From assembly GCA_013696975.1 (NCBI GenBank), contig JACCXO010000057.1, positions 1-35,795 on the forward strand: a stretch of 35,795 bases of DNA, given 5' to 3'. The stretch's first letter is position 1; the number at the start of each line of letters is the position of its first letter. A program made the position numbers and the translations under genes. The notes beneath the pieces are model-generated. The model saw only the letters and a program-made list of their open reading frames with translations, was not told where the DNA came from and did no database searches. This DNA is from Nocardioidaceae bacterium (GTDB lineage Bacteria; Actinomycetota; Actinomycetes; Propionibacteriales; Nocardioidaceae). Below are positions 7,708 to 15,519 of this stretch, in pieces.

Positions 7708-9429
7708 CTAGAAGCGGCGGATCGTGAAGGTGTCGGTCGAACGATCCCAGCTGATGACGCCGCCTTGAAACTTCGCACGCAGACCGCCCTCGATGGCGAA
7801 AACATCGGTCGTCGGATAGCCGAGCCAGGAGCGAACCGTCCCAGCGGTGGTCCAACGATCGAGGATGCGTCCGTAGAGCACGTGCGCGCCGGTGCGACGA
7901 GCGCTGAATATGTGGCCACGCTCAAAGGCGACCTTGTGGCCTCCACCTGGCGCAACCATCATCCCCTTGACCGGAAAGCCGAGCCTCGATCTGGTGGCTC
8001 CCCAGTCCCGATATGTGTCGAGGATGGCGCCTCGAAGGTCACGGGCGCCAGTCGCATCGCTCCAGTAGATGCGGCCTCTCTCGAACCTCTGAGCTGAACC
8101 TCCGGCGACGGCGAACTCACCGCCGACGGGCAGACCGATCGCGGCCTGCCTGCCTCCAAGAGAGCGCCACTTCTCCAAGATCGGTGTGGCTGTGATGGCA
8201 AACCACTCCGAGCGCAAGCCGAGCAGCCAACGCAGGTCATCGCCAGTCACAGAGACGTCACCAGCCGACCCGTCCAGCACAGCCTGTTCGATCCGGCCTC
8301 CCCAGGCACCGTTGCCCTCACGCCGGGTGACGCGCAAGGCGATCAGATCACCCAGCTCTGGGTAGGCGTCTTCCAGCTGGGCCACGGAGACTGTCTGGGT
8401 CCAGTCGTGCATCGAGTTGCCGTCGAAGCCGTCGTAGGGATCGCGCTGAGCCAGCAGATATGGCTGCCCGCCATCGGACGTCCACCCTCCAGACGATGAC
8501 GAGAACTGAGTGAAGGCCGGCTGGTCGAGATGAGTCAAGATTCTGGTCGCGCTGGCTTGCACAGCGTTGTTGGTCGTGTCTGTCTCGGCGGCCGTGCCGC
8601 CATACACCTGACAGGAGACGGTGTCGCAGATCTGGTAGTAGCGGGTTGGGTTCTGGGCCCGCAGCCAGGCGGCATAGGTGCGTGCAGCCACGGCTTGGCT
8701 CCGCAGCGCCTGCGGATGCCACGACGCGGGCATCTCGTAGGGCACCACACCCTGCACATACTGATCCATGCGGAGGACGTTGACCGTGTCACGAGACGCA
8801 GCCCCTGCGTAGGGACGAGCCAACCGCAAGCTGCCGCGGTAGGGCCGAGAGGTCAGCCCGTCTCCGCTCGGCAACAGCAACAACAACGGCCCACGGGCGT
8901 CGAACTGGGCGTCGCTTTTGAAGGTCCCCCGCCCATCTGGGATACGCCATCGCTGCCAACCGTCAGCATCGTGGAACTGTACGACGGTTGAGCCGTCTCC
9001 GGCCGGCGTGAGGCGCCAGCGGTCGAGACCGGGCTTGCGTGGCAGCCGCCACTGGGCCCGATCATGCAGATCACGGACCGTCAGGCCACGAGTGGCACGG
9101 ACCATCAAGTCAGAGGTCGAGTCGGCACTGATGAGGACGCGCACCCGACCTCGTGCCTCACCCCAGCGGGTGCCGGGGTAGTAGAACTTGACGATCTTGT
9201 GGTACGGCAATCCGCTCAGAGCGGCCCCTTGGGCGCCGTACTGGCTCATGCCGTGCCCGTGACCATAGCCGTGGCCGTTGACGGTCCACTTCTTGCTCAC
9301 CGGGACGTAATAGGTCTGGTCCGCGTGTGCCGCAGCAGAGAAACCGCCCAGCGTCAGCGCGGCTGTCAGGGCGACCAGTCCGAGGTGACGCGATCCGATC
9401 CGGCCTGGCACGGCTCTTGAATGGCTCAT
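7708..9429 (-). CDS. Secreted SpoIID/LytB-domain protein with LGFP repeats
   Basis: The 573-residue product has a signal peptide (basic start, hydrophobic run LGLVALTAALTLGGFSAAAHA to about residue 36), then a HGYGHGHGMSQYGAQGAA motif and a SpoIID core (about 220-300) with VLRMDQYVQGVVPYEM and ALRSQAVAARTYAAW. SpoIID of Bacillus is a lytic transglycosylase acting on glycan strands stripped of peptides; whether this homologue cuts is not known. The C-terminal third carries three LGFP-type repeats (IGLPVGGEFAV, LGFPVKGMMVAPG, LGYPTTDVFAIEG), each followed by an F-x-x-G-x-I-x-W/S strand; such repeats bind the envelope in other actinobacteria. Its ATG overlaps the stop of the upstream amidase gene (ATGA), and an enzyme that strips peptides followed by one acting on stripped glycan is a sensible pair. 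Confidence 0.88.
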   Translation of the reverse strand: MSHSRAVPGRIGSRHLGLVALTAALTLGGFSAAAHADQTYYVPVSKKWTVNGHGYGHGHGMSQYGAQGAALSGLPYHKIVKFYYPGTRWGEARGRVRVLISADSTSDLMVRATRGLTVRDLHDRAQWRLPRKPGLDRWRLTPAGDGSTVVQFHDADGWQRWRIPDGRGTFKSDAQFDARGPLLLLLPSGDGLTSRPYRGSLRLARPYAGAASRDTVNVLRMDQYVQGVVPYEMPASWHPQALRSQAVAARTYAAWLRAQNPTRYYQICDTVSCQVYGGTAAETDTTNNAVQASATRILTHLDQPAFTQFSSSSGGWTSDGGQPYLLAQRDPYDGFDGNSMHDWTQTVSVAQLEDAYPELGDLIALRVTRREGNGAWGGRIEQAVLDGSAGDVSVTGDDLRWLLGLRSEWFAITATPILEKWRSLGGRQAAIGLPVGGEFAVAGGSAQRFERGRIYWSDATGARDLRGAILDTYRDWGATRSRLGFPVKGMMVAPGGGHKVAFERGHIFSARRTGAHVLYGRILDRWTTAGTVRSWLGYPTTDVFAIEGGLRAKFQGGVISWDRSTDTFTIRRF

Positions 9430-11204
9430 GGAACGGTAATCGTAGTTCGCCGTGTCGCCTTGTCATAGCTGATCGTGCCGTGCTCGAAGGTCGCCTGATG
9501 CCCGGTCGACGTGTCGACGATCCCCGTTTTCGGGAAGCCGAGCGAACCCCGTGGGCCCTTCTCGGTCAGATAGCGTTGCAGCACGGGACTGCGTACCAAC
9601 AGCCGGCTCCGGGTGGCAACCGACCAATAGATGCGCCCACCGGCGAACATGGCACCGTTGCCGGTGTCGTGTCCCGCCGCGAACATCCCACTTTTGGGAT
9701 AGCCAAGTACACCTTCGACTTCTCCAGCCCGTTTGTAACGGCTCAAGATCGGTCCGCGATAGAGCGAGAACACGCCGGCCGGACTGGCGTACATCCGTCC
9801 CTTCGAGAAGGCCGTGAAGTGACCACCGTTCAGCCCTTGCTCACCGATGCGCACGACTCCGAGAGGGCTCTTGCCGCCGCCGAGGAGCCTCCACCGTGCC
9901 TCGATTGGCGTGACGTTGGTGCCCAGCCGGTCTCTGACCCGATCGCGCAATGTCGGCAGCCAGTCGTAGATGTACCGGCCAGGACACGCGGTGGACATCG
10001 CGTCGCGGTGCCCGGAGATGCGCGCGAACTTGTCACCTTCGACGGAGGTCCGCCCGAACCCACCGTGGTAGGCCGTTCCGAGGCGCCACGAGATCAACTT
10101 CACCAGCGCGCTTTTCATCGCTTCGGATGGTGCGGCTATGTCGAAATTACCCATCGCCGAGATACCGGTGGTGTTGACGTTGTAGTCACCGGAGTGGGCT
10201 CCGCGCACGGGCTGCCTGATACCACCGGACCGCCCCTCGTACACGTTGCCATATCGGTCGACCAGGAAGTTGTAGCCGATGTCACACCAACCGCGGCTCA
10301 CCACGTGGTAAGCGAGGATGCCGCGAACGACAGCAGCCGACTCAGACTCCGCGTAGTCGTTGCTACCGGCGGTGTGGTGGACGAACACCATCTTGAACGT
10401 GGTGCCCAGCCGGGGATCCCAACACTGGTCGCCCACGGACTCGTCAGCTCCCCACTCCTCGCGGGAGATGACCCGAGGGAGCTTCGGGAAGGTGCCCGCG
10501 CGTGAGTTGGAGCGCAATGTGCCGGAACGCTGCTCCGAGGCGTTTGGCGCCGCGAGGGCCTGGGCGTCGTACGGCGAAGTGCCCGGGTCGATGATGCTCA
10601 CCTCGAGGTTGCGGGGCGCCACACCCTTGTCGGCATAAACCGCGATCTCGAACCCCGTGGCGCTACCCACCCAGCCAGGCTGGGTGCCAGCTCTGGCACC
10701 GGGCTCCTCGGTGCCTGACGGCCCTTCGTCGTCTGGGGCATGGAGCGCTGCCCAGTCGCTCCAGCCGTCGTCATCAAGCGAGCGGACTTGAGCCGTCACC
10801 TCGGCGAGCCCTTCCGCCTGATCCCAGGTGACCCCCACCATCGCGAACTCGGGCACCGAGGTCCGCACCGCGTGGGCGACAAGCTCGCCGTCTGCCCATC
10901 GGACCCGCTCGACCGTGGCATCCACAGTCGTTCGGCTGGCTGCGGGAAGCGTCTGGAGGGGCAGATCTGTGACCTGCGGTTCCACCGGCTCCGCGCCGAT
11001 GGGCGATGACGGCGACGACTGCGACAAGGCGGTCGCCGCCGCGCCGCCGCTGCTGGCTTGCTCCTCCCCAGGGGTGACAGCGGCTGGCTGCTCAAGACCG
11101 AAGGCGGGCATTGGCGACAGCGCGAACGAGGTGAGACCAAGGGTTGCAGCGCTGATCAGATGGAGGGTGCTACGAACGCGCGATGACGTACGGCTGGCTC
11201 TCAT
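9426..11204 (-). CDS. Secreted N-acetylmuramoyl-L-alanine amidase with LGFP repeats
   Basis: This amidase_2/PGRP-type enzyme cleaves the bond between muramic acid and the stem peptide. The 592 residues show a signal peptide (residues 1 to about 36, Ala/Leu-rich, ending SPMPAFG), a long Ser/Ala/Glu/Pro-rich linker and beta-rich region (about 40-230), the amidase domain from VISREEWGADES (about 250-410), and three C-terminal LGFP-like repeats including LGYPKSGMFAAG and LGFPKTGIVDTS. Zinc ligands visible are H276 (FVHHTAG), H399 (SGHRD) and C407 (ACPG), with the 8-residue His-Cys spacing of T7-lysozyme-type amidases. ATG 11204 is chosen: AGGAG lies 8 nt upstream and the signal peptide starts there; the frame extends 33 codons further with no such support. 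It is the first gene of a two-gene operon with the SpoIID gene. Confidence 0.92.
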   Translation of the reverse strand: MRASRTSSRVRSTLHLISAATLGLTSFALSPMPAFGLEQPAAVTPGEEQASSGGAAATALSQSSPSSPIGAEPVEPQVTDLPLQTLPAASRTTVDATVERVRWADGELVAHAVRTSVPEFAMVGVTWDQAEGLAEVTAQVRSLDDDGWSDWAALHAPDDEGPSGTEEPGARAGTQPGWVGSATGFEIAVYADKGVAPRNLEVSIIDPGTSPYDAQALAAPNASEQRSGTLRSNSRAGTFPKLPRVISREEWGADESVGDQCWDPRLGTTFKMVFVHHTAGSNDYAESESAAVVRGILAYHVVSRGWCDIGYNFLVDRYGNVYEGRSGGIRQPVRGAHSGDYNVNTTGISAMGNFDIAAPSEAMKSALVKLISWRLGTAYHGGFGRTSVEGDKFARISGHRDAMSTACPGRYIYDWLPTLRDRVRDRLGTNVTPIEARWRLLGGGKSPLGVVRIGEQGLNGGHFTAFSKGRMYASPAGVFSLYRGPILSRYKRAGEVEGVLGYPKSGMFAAGHDTGNGAMFAGGRIYWSVATRSRLLVRSPVLQRYLTEKGPRGSLGFPKTGIVDTSTGHQATFEHGTISYDKATRRTTITVP

Positions 11205-11340
11205 GGCGAGGGCTCCTGAGGTTAGCGACGACGGATTGAAGCGGCTCTCCCCACGAGATGAGATGTGACTGCTGTGAAAGGAGTGACCGCACAGGCAGTA
11301 CACCCAGAAATATCACGCTCCGCTACCGAAACGTCACAAT

Positions 11341-11349
11341 TATTATATT
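11341..11349 (-). promoter_or_regulatory. Candidate amidase promoter in an AT-rich patch
   Basis: The minus strand reads TAATATAATAATTG here, a sharply AT-rich island in very GC-rich DNA, containing a perfect TATAAT. It lies about 140 nt upstream of the amidase start. The nearest -35-like element, TTGAAT, is only 13 nt away, so the spacing is poor and the promoter may depend on an activator. Confidence 0.4.
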
Positions 11350-11361
11350 ACGCCGGTGTAA

Positions 11362-11380
11362 TTCAAGCGGCCGTCTTGAA
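11362..11380. promoter_or_regulatory. Candidate operator TTCAAG-N7-CTTGAA
   Basis: A perfect 6-bp inverted repeat with a 7-nt spacer lies directly upstream of the AT-rich promoter patch of the amidase/SpoIID operon and covers where a -35 box would be. It also lies downstream of the lpdA stop (11434), so it is unlikely to control lpdA. A regulator-binding site is inferred; the regulator is unknown. Confidence 0.35.
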
Positions 11381-11433
11381 GATAGGTCGACCGCTTCCCA
11401 GCGGTCATCGACCGGACGCACCCGTGGGCGTGG

Positions 11434-12825
11434 TCACCAGTGGGTGTGCAGCCTCCTGGCCGCTTCGGCAATAGAGCCGGACATCGAGGGATACACCGTG
11501 AATGCGTGCGCGACGTCCTCCACTGTGAGCCGTCCTTGCACGGCCAAGGAGACGGCGTGTATCAGCTCGCTGGCACGAGGCCCCACGACTACTCCACCAA
11601 CGATGATGCCGGTGCCCGGTCGGCAGAAAAGTTTGACGAAACCGTCGGAGACGCCCTGCATCTTCGCTCGGGCGTTCCCCGCCAACGGCAGCATCACACC
11701 CGTGGCATCCACCTCTCCCGCGTCGACCGCTTGCTGGCTCCATCCCACCGTGGCGATCTCTGGAGCGGTGAAGACGTTGGACGACACGGTCTTGAGGTCA
11801 AGCGGAGCCACCGCGTCACCGAGGGCGTGCCACATTGCGATGCGTCCCTGCATCGCGGCGACAGATGCGAGCATGAGCACCCCGGTGCAGTCCCCGGCGG
11901 CATACACTCCTCGGGCTGTGGTGCGAGACACTCGATCGACCGTGATGAAAGCGCGTTCATCGGTGGCCACTCCCGCCTCAGCGAGACCTAGGTTGTGTGA
12001 GTTGGGGATGGACCCGACAGCAAGCAGGCAGTGTGATCCCTCAACGGTGCCTCCGTCAGCCAGCATCACTGCCACGCTGTCGCCTTCGCGCGTCACCGAC
12101 TGCGCGCGTGCCCTGGCGACAACCGTCACCCCCCGGCGGGTCAAGACATCCTCGAGCACTCCGGCTGCTTGCGCGTCCTCGCCGGGCAGCACCCTATCCC
12201 GGCTGCTTATCAGCACGACATCGCAGCCGAGTGCGTTGTAGGCACTGGCGAACTCGGCACCCGTGACCCCCGAGCCGACCACGATGAGACGCCGTGGCAG
12301 GTCATCGAGGTCGTAGACCTGCTCCCAGGTGAGAATGCGCTCGCCGTCGGGCTGGGCCGTCGCAAGCACCCGCGGATGCGCGCCGGTTGCCAGCAGCACC
12401 GCGTCAGCGTCCAAGGCCTCTTCGCCACTTGCCGTGGTGACGACGACCCGCTCTGGCCCGTCGAGGCGTCCGATCCCGGTCAGGAGCTTGACCCCCTCGG
12501 CTTCGAGCTTGCCCGCGATGTCGGTCGACTGGGAGGCGGCGAGCGACTTGACCCTGGCATTGACCGCCGCGAGGTCGACCGTGGCGGCTGAGTCAAGGTC
12601 GCCACGGTGTCCCGGAAGGCGAACTCCGAGTTGTCTCGACTCCTCGACAGAGGTCATCAGCTCAGCTGTCGCGATGAGTGTCTTGGAGGGCACACAGTCG
12701 GTCAACACGGCCGACCCACCGACCCCATCGCTGTCGACCACCGTCACCTCGGCGCCGAGCTGCGCTCCCACGAGAGCCGCCTCATAGCCGCCCGGTCCAC
12801 CGCCGATGATCACCACACGAGTCAC
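11434..12825 (-). CDS. lpdA: LpdA-type NAD(P)H:quinone reductase (flavoprotein)
   Basis: The 463 residues have the fold of flavoprotein disulfide reductases: FAD motif IIGGGPGGYEAA at 6-17, NAD(P) motif VVGSGVTGAEFASAYNALG in the middle, and the second FAD motif GVYAAGDCTG. The redox-active Cys-x4-Cys pair is broken: at GGSAVLTDCVPSK only C44 remains, and the first position is A39. The C-terminal His-Glu dyad (usually HAHPT.SE) is also absent, the segment reading HAFTVYPSMSGSI. Both changes match M. tuberculosis LpdA (Rv3303c), which reduces quinones and is not a lipoamide dehydrogenase. The GTG at 12825 lies 7 nt after a TAGGGT -10 box, suggesting leaderless transcription. It is divergent from the SDR/pmmB operon. 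Confidence 0.88.
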   Translation of the reverse strand: MTRVVIIGGGPGGYEAALVGAQLGAEVTVVDSDGVGGSAVLTDCVPSKTLIATAELMTSVEESRQLGVRLPGHRGDLDSAATVDLAAVNARVKSLAASQSTDIAGKLEAEGVKLLTGIGRLDGPERVVVTTASGEEALDADAVLLATGAHPRVLATAQPDGERILTWEQVYDLDDLPRRLIVVGSGVTGAEFASAYNALGCDVVLISSRDRVLPGEDAQAAGVLEDVLTRRGVTVVARARAQSVTREGDSVAVMLADGGTVEGSHCLLAVGSIPNSHNLGLAEAGVATDERAFITVDRVSRTTARGVYAAGDCTGVLMLASVAAMQGRIAMWHALGDAVAPLDLKTVSSNVFTAPEIATVGWSQQAVDAGEVDATGVMLPLAGNARAKMQGVSDGFVKLFCRPGTGIIVGGVVVGPRASELIHAVSLAVQGRLTVEDVAHAFTVYPSMSGSIAEAARRLHTHW

Positions 12826-12832
12826 GGGGCCA

Positions 12833-12838
12833 ACCCTA
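12833..12838 (-). promoter_or_regulatory. -10 box for leaderless lpdA transcript
   Basis: The minus strand reads TAGGGT, then 7 nt, then the GTG start of lpdA. No Shine-Dalgarno sequence intervenes, so the mRNA probably begins at the start codon. Confidence 0.5.
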
Positions 12839-12943
12839 GAGCAGACGCCGCTGCCGCTCCGTCGACGAATAACCGCCTCCTCCTGCGCAAGATCGGCGTC
12901 ACCGACATCGGCATGACCACCTCGGCACCTGTCTCTGACGGTC

Positions 12944-12967
12944 TTGTGGTCGACATGGCAACCACAA
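12944..12967. promoter_or_regulatory. Candidate operator TTGTGGT-N10-ACCACAA
   Basis: A perfect 7-bp inverted repeat separated by 10 nt lies in the 225-bp divergent region between lpdA and the SDR/pmmB operon, 83 bp before the SDR start. Its symmetry and half-site spacing fit a dimeric regulator. Which regulator binds is unknown; it could affect either promoter. Confidence 0.4.
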
Positions 12968-13038
12968 CCCAGTCAGACCTGAAAGGCGGCGCGTTACGCG
13001 GAGGGCATGGGCAGCGTGCTCGGCCGGCGCGTGGGCGA

Positions 13039-13044
13039 TACGGT
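13039..13044 (+). promoter_or_regulatory. -10 box for leaderless SDR/pmmB transcript
   Basis: TACGGT is followed by exactly 6 nt and the ATG at 13051. It supports that ATG over the much earlier in-frame starts and implies a leaderless mRNA. Confidence 0.5.
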
Positions 13045-13050
13045 CGGCGG

Positions 13051-13860
13051 ATGACCATGCGACTTCTGATCACCGGTGCCAGCGGCCATATCGGTGGTGT
13101 CTTGTCCACGCGGCTCCACGATGAATATGACATCCGCGGCCTCGACCTCCGCCCGCCCGAAGGCGATGTCGATGAAGCCATCGGCGGCGGTTTCATCGTC
13201 GGCGACTGCTCAGACCCCGAAGTGGCGAACCGCGCGGTCGAGGGTGTCGATGCCGTCGTCCACCTCGCCGGCATCGCGACGGAGACTGACCTGCCGGCGA
13301 TCTTGAGCACGCATGTGGAGACCACCGCTGCTCTGCTCGACGCCATGGTGAGCCACGGAGTCGACCGAATGGTCTATGCCAGCAGCAACCACGCTGTCGG
13401 CATGACGGCGCGCAGCGCGCTGCTCACCAACGACGTCGCGCCTCGCCCAGACACCTTCTATGGTGTCGGCAAGGTGGCCGCCGAGGGACTACTCAGCCTC
13501 TACGCCGATCGTTTCGGCATCTCGAGCGTGGCCATGCGGATCGGCAGCTTCCTCGAACGACCCGAGACCCGACGCGGGTTGTCGACCTGGCTCTCGTATG
13601 ACGACTGCGCCCGGATGGTGCGTGCCGCCCTCACCGCCGACGTCGTTGGTGTGGCCACCATCTACGGGATCTCGAACAACACCGACGCCTGGTGGGATCT
13701 GGCTCCCGGTCGCGCACTGGGCTACCACCCGCAAGACGACGCCGCCGCCTTCGCCGCCACGATCCCGACACGAGCCGAGGATGACATCGAAGGCGCTCGT
13801 GTCGGTGGTCCGTTGACCACCAAGGAGTTCCATCTGCCAGCGTTCGGGAAGTCGCGGTGA
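13051..13860 (+). CDS. Extended SDR, uronate-dehydrogenase-like
   Basis: The 269-residue product is an NAD-dependent epimerase/dehydratase-family SDR: Rossmann motif GASGHIG at 9-15, Asp-rich strand end LDLRPP, VVHLAGIA, and catalytic Y137-x3-K141 (YGVGK). The segment VYASSNHAVG before the Tyr closely resembles the ASSNH-x-x-G motif of uronate dehydrogenases (NAD-dependent oxidation of galacturonate or glucuronate to the aldarolactone), and the length (about 265-270) fits that group. Sugar-nucleotide epimerases are usually longer. The start ATG 13051 is set by the leaderless -10 box; the open frame extends back to 12607 through lpdA antisense and is not credible there. Its TGA overlaps the pmmB GTG (GTGA), so the two are translationally coupled. 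Confidence 0.82.
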   Translation: MTMRLLITGASGHIGGVLSTRLHDEYDIRGLDLRPPEGDVDEAIGGGFIVGDCSDPEVANRAVEGVDAVVHLAGIATETDLPAILSTHVETTAALLDAMVSHGVDRMVYASSNHAVGMTARSALLTNDVAPRPDTFYGVGKVAAEGLLSLYADRFGISSVAMRIGSFLERPETRRGLSTWLSYDDCARMVRAALTADVVGVATIYGISNNTDAWWDLAPGRALGYHPQDDAAAFAATIPTRAEDDIEGARVGGPLTTKEFHLPAFGKSR

Positions 13861-15515
13861 GCGTCGAGGCGTCGTTGCGAGCTCGAGTGGAGGCTTGGAT
13901 CGCCGACGATCCCGATGCCGCCACCCAAGCTGAGCTCACCGAGCTGTTGGCGGTCGCCGAGTCAGACGAGGTGGCGATGTCGGAGCTCGCTGACCGGTTC
14001 ACTGGTCGGCTCGAGTTCGGCACTGCCGGGCTTCGTGGCGAGGTGGCCGCCGGACCCAACCGGATGAACCGAGCTGTGGTGATCCGCGCGGCTGCCGGTC
14101 TGGCGTCATACCTGAAGGCCACCGTCGGCACCGGGACCGTCGTGATCGGCTATGACGCCCGGCGCAAGTCCGACGAGTTCGCCCGAGACACAGCCGAGGT
14201 GATGCGGGGCGCTGGCCTTGATGCGGTGGTGCTGCCTCGACCGCTGCCGACACCCCTGCTCGCCTTCGCCATCGGACATCTCCGCTGCATCGCCGGTGTC
14301 ATGGTCACCGCGTCGCACAACCCCCCAGCCGACAACGGATACAAGGTCTACCTGGGCGACGGCAGCCAGATCGTGCCGCCCGCCGACGCCGAGATCGCGG
14401 CGCGGATCGATGCGGTCACCTCAGTCGCCGATGCGCCCAAGGCGACCGGCTGGAGCGTCGGCGGCGAGGACATCGTGGAGGCGTATGTCGACGCGGTGGC
14501 TGCCCTGCCGAACCCCTCGAGTCCGCGCGGCCTTTCGATGGTCTACACCCCCTTGCACGGCGTCGGCGACGAGACCGTCGGAAGAGTCCTGCTGCGGGCC
14601 GGCTTCTCAGCTCCTCTCGCTGTACCCGAGCAAGTCGAGCCGGACGCCGCCTTCCCCACCGTGTCCTTTCCCAATCCTGAGGAACCAGGGGCCATAGACC
14701 TCGCGATGTTGTTGGCGGCGAAGGCAGGAGCCGACCTCGTCATCGCGAACGACCCCGATGCCGACCGCCTCGCCGTGGCGGTACCGACTTCCAACGGATG
14801 GCGGATGCTGCGGGGAGACGAGCTCGGCACACTGCTCGGACACCATCTGCTGAGCTCGGGCACCCGCGGCGTCTTCGCCAGCACCATCGTCTCGTCATCG
14901 CTGCTCGGACGGATGGCTCGGGACTTCGGGGTCGACTACGAGGAGACGTTGACCGGTTTCAAGTGGATCGGTCGGGTCCCTGGCCTCACCTATGGCTACG
15001 AGGAGGCGCTGGGCTATTGCGTCGCACCCCAGCTCGTCCGCGACAAGGACGGTATCTCAGCGCTCCTGCTGGTCGCCGAGATCGCGGCCGGCCTCAAGGC
15101 CAGGGGCAGCAGTCTGCTCGAGCGTCTCGATCAGATCGCAAGCCGGTATGGCCTGCATGCCACTGACCAGCTCTCCGTGCGCGTCACCGACCTCACTGTG
15201 ATCGAGGCTGCGATGAAACAGCTGCGCGCAGCGCCACCCACCTCGCTCGGCGGGTTCGAGGTCGAACGCGCCGACGACCTGAGCCTCGGCAGCGACAACC
15301 TTCCGCCCACCGAAGGGCTGCGCTATCGCCTCGCTGGTGGTGGCCGAGTCGTCGTACGACCCTCGGGCACCGAGCCGAAGATCAAGTGCTATCTCGAAAT
15401 CGTGGTGCCCGTCGCGGCAGGCGGCGTGGACGCCGCGAGGATCGCCGCAGCCGGCCGACTGGACGCCATCCGCACCGACCTAGCCGCTGCAGCCGGCTTG
15501 CCATCTCCCGCCTGA
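13857..15515 (+). CDS. pmmB: Phosphomannomutase/phosphoglucomutase family (PmmB)
   Basis: This alpha-D-phosphohexomutase moves phosphate between C1 and C6 (or C5 of pentoses) through a phosphoserine. The 552 residues show the four family loops: active-site S153 in TASHNPPADNGYKVYLGDG, the metal loop NDPDADRLAV (about 298-307), the sugar loop around GFKWIG and EEALGY, and the phosphate loop RPSGTEPKIKCYLE near the C-terminus. The length and the EEALGYC segment resemble the PGM2-like subgroup, some of whose members act on ribose- and deoxyribose-1-phosphate. That matters because deoC lies about 0.7 kb downstream and no classical deoB is visible. The GTG start overlaps the SDR stop by 4 nt. It converges with a small membrane-protein gene with a 4-bp gap. 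Confidence 0.92.
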   Translation: MSVEASLRARVEAWIADDPDAATQAELTELLAVAESDEVAMSELADRFTGRLEFGTAGLRGEVAAGPNRMNRAVVIRAAAGLASYLKATVGTGTVVIGYDARRKSDEFARDTAEVMRGAGLDAVVLPRPLPTPLLAFAIGHLRCIAGVMVTASHNPPADNGYKVYLGDGSQIVPPADAEIAARIDAVTSVADAPKATGWSVGGEDIVEAYVDAVAALPNPSSPRGLSMVYTPLHGVGDETVGRVLLRAGFSAPLAVPEQVEPDAAFPTVSFPNPEEPGAIDLAMLLAAKAGADLVIANDPDADRLAVAVPTSNGWRMLRGDELGTLLGHHLLSSGTRGVFASTIVSSSLLGRMARDFGVDYEETLTGFKWIGRVPGLTYGYEEALGYCVAPQLVRDKDGISALLLVAEIAAGLKARGSSLLERLDQIASRYGLHATDQLSVRVTDLTVIEAAMKQLRAAPPTSLGGFEVERADDLSLGSDNLPPTEGLRYRLAGGGRVVVRPSGTEPKIKCYLEIVVPVAAGGVDAARIAAAGRLDAIRTDLAAAAGLPSPA

Positions 15516-15519
15516 ACGC

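Noticed and set aside
9327-10505. Plus-strand open frame of 392 codons
   Set aside because: Antisense of the amidase and SpoIID genes, whose signal peptides, domains and 4-nt coupling are clear.
11205-11340. Possible c-di-AMP (ydaO-type) riboswitch in the amidase leader
   Set aside because: Such riboswitches precede wall hydrolases in actinobacteria, but I could not find the conserved ydaO core segments or its pairing pattern in this leader.
13051-13860. Nucleotide-sugar epimerase (GalE-like) call for the SDR
   Set aside because: The protein is too short for GalE-type enzymes, and its ASSNH motif points to uronate dehydrogenases.
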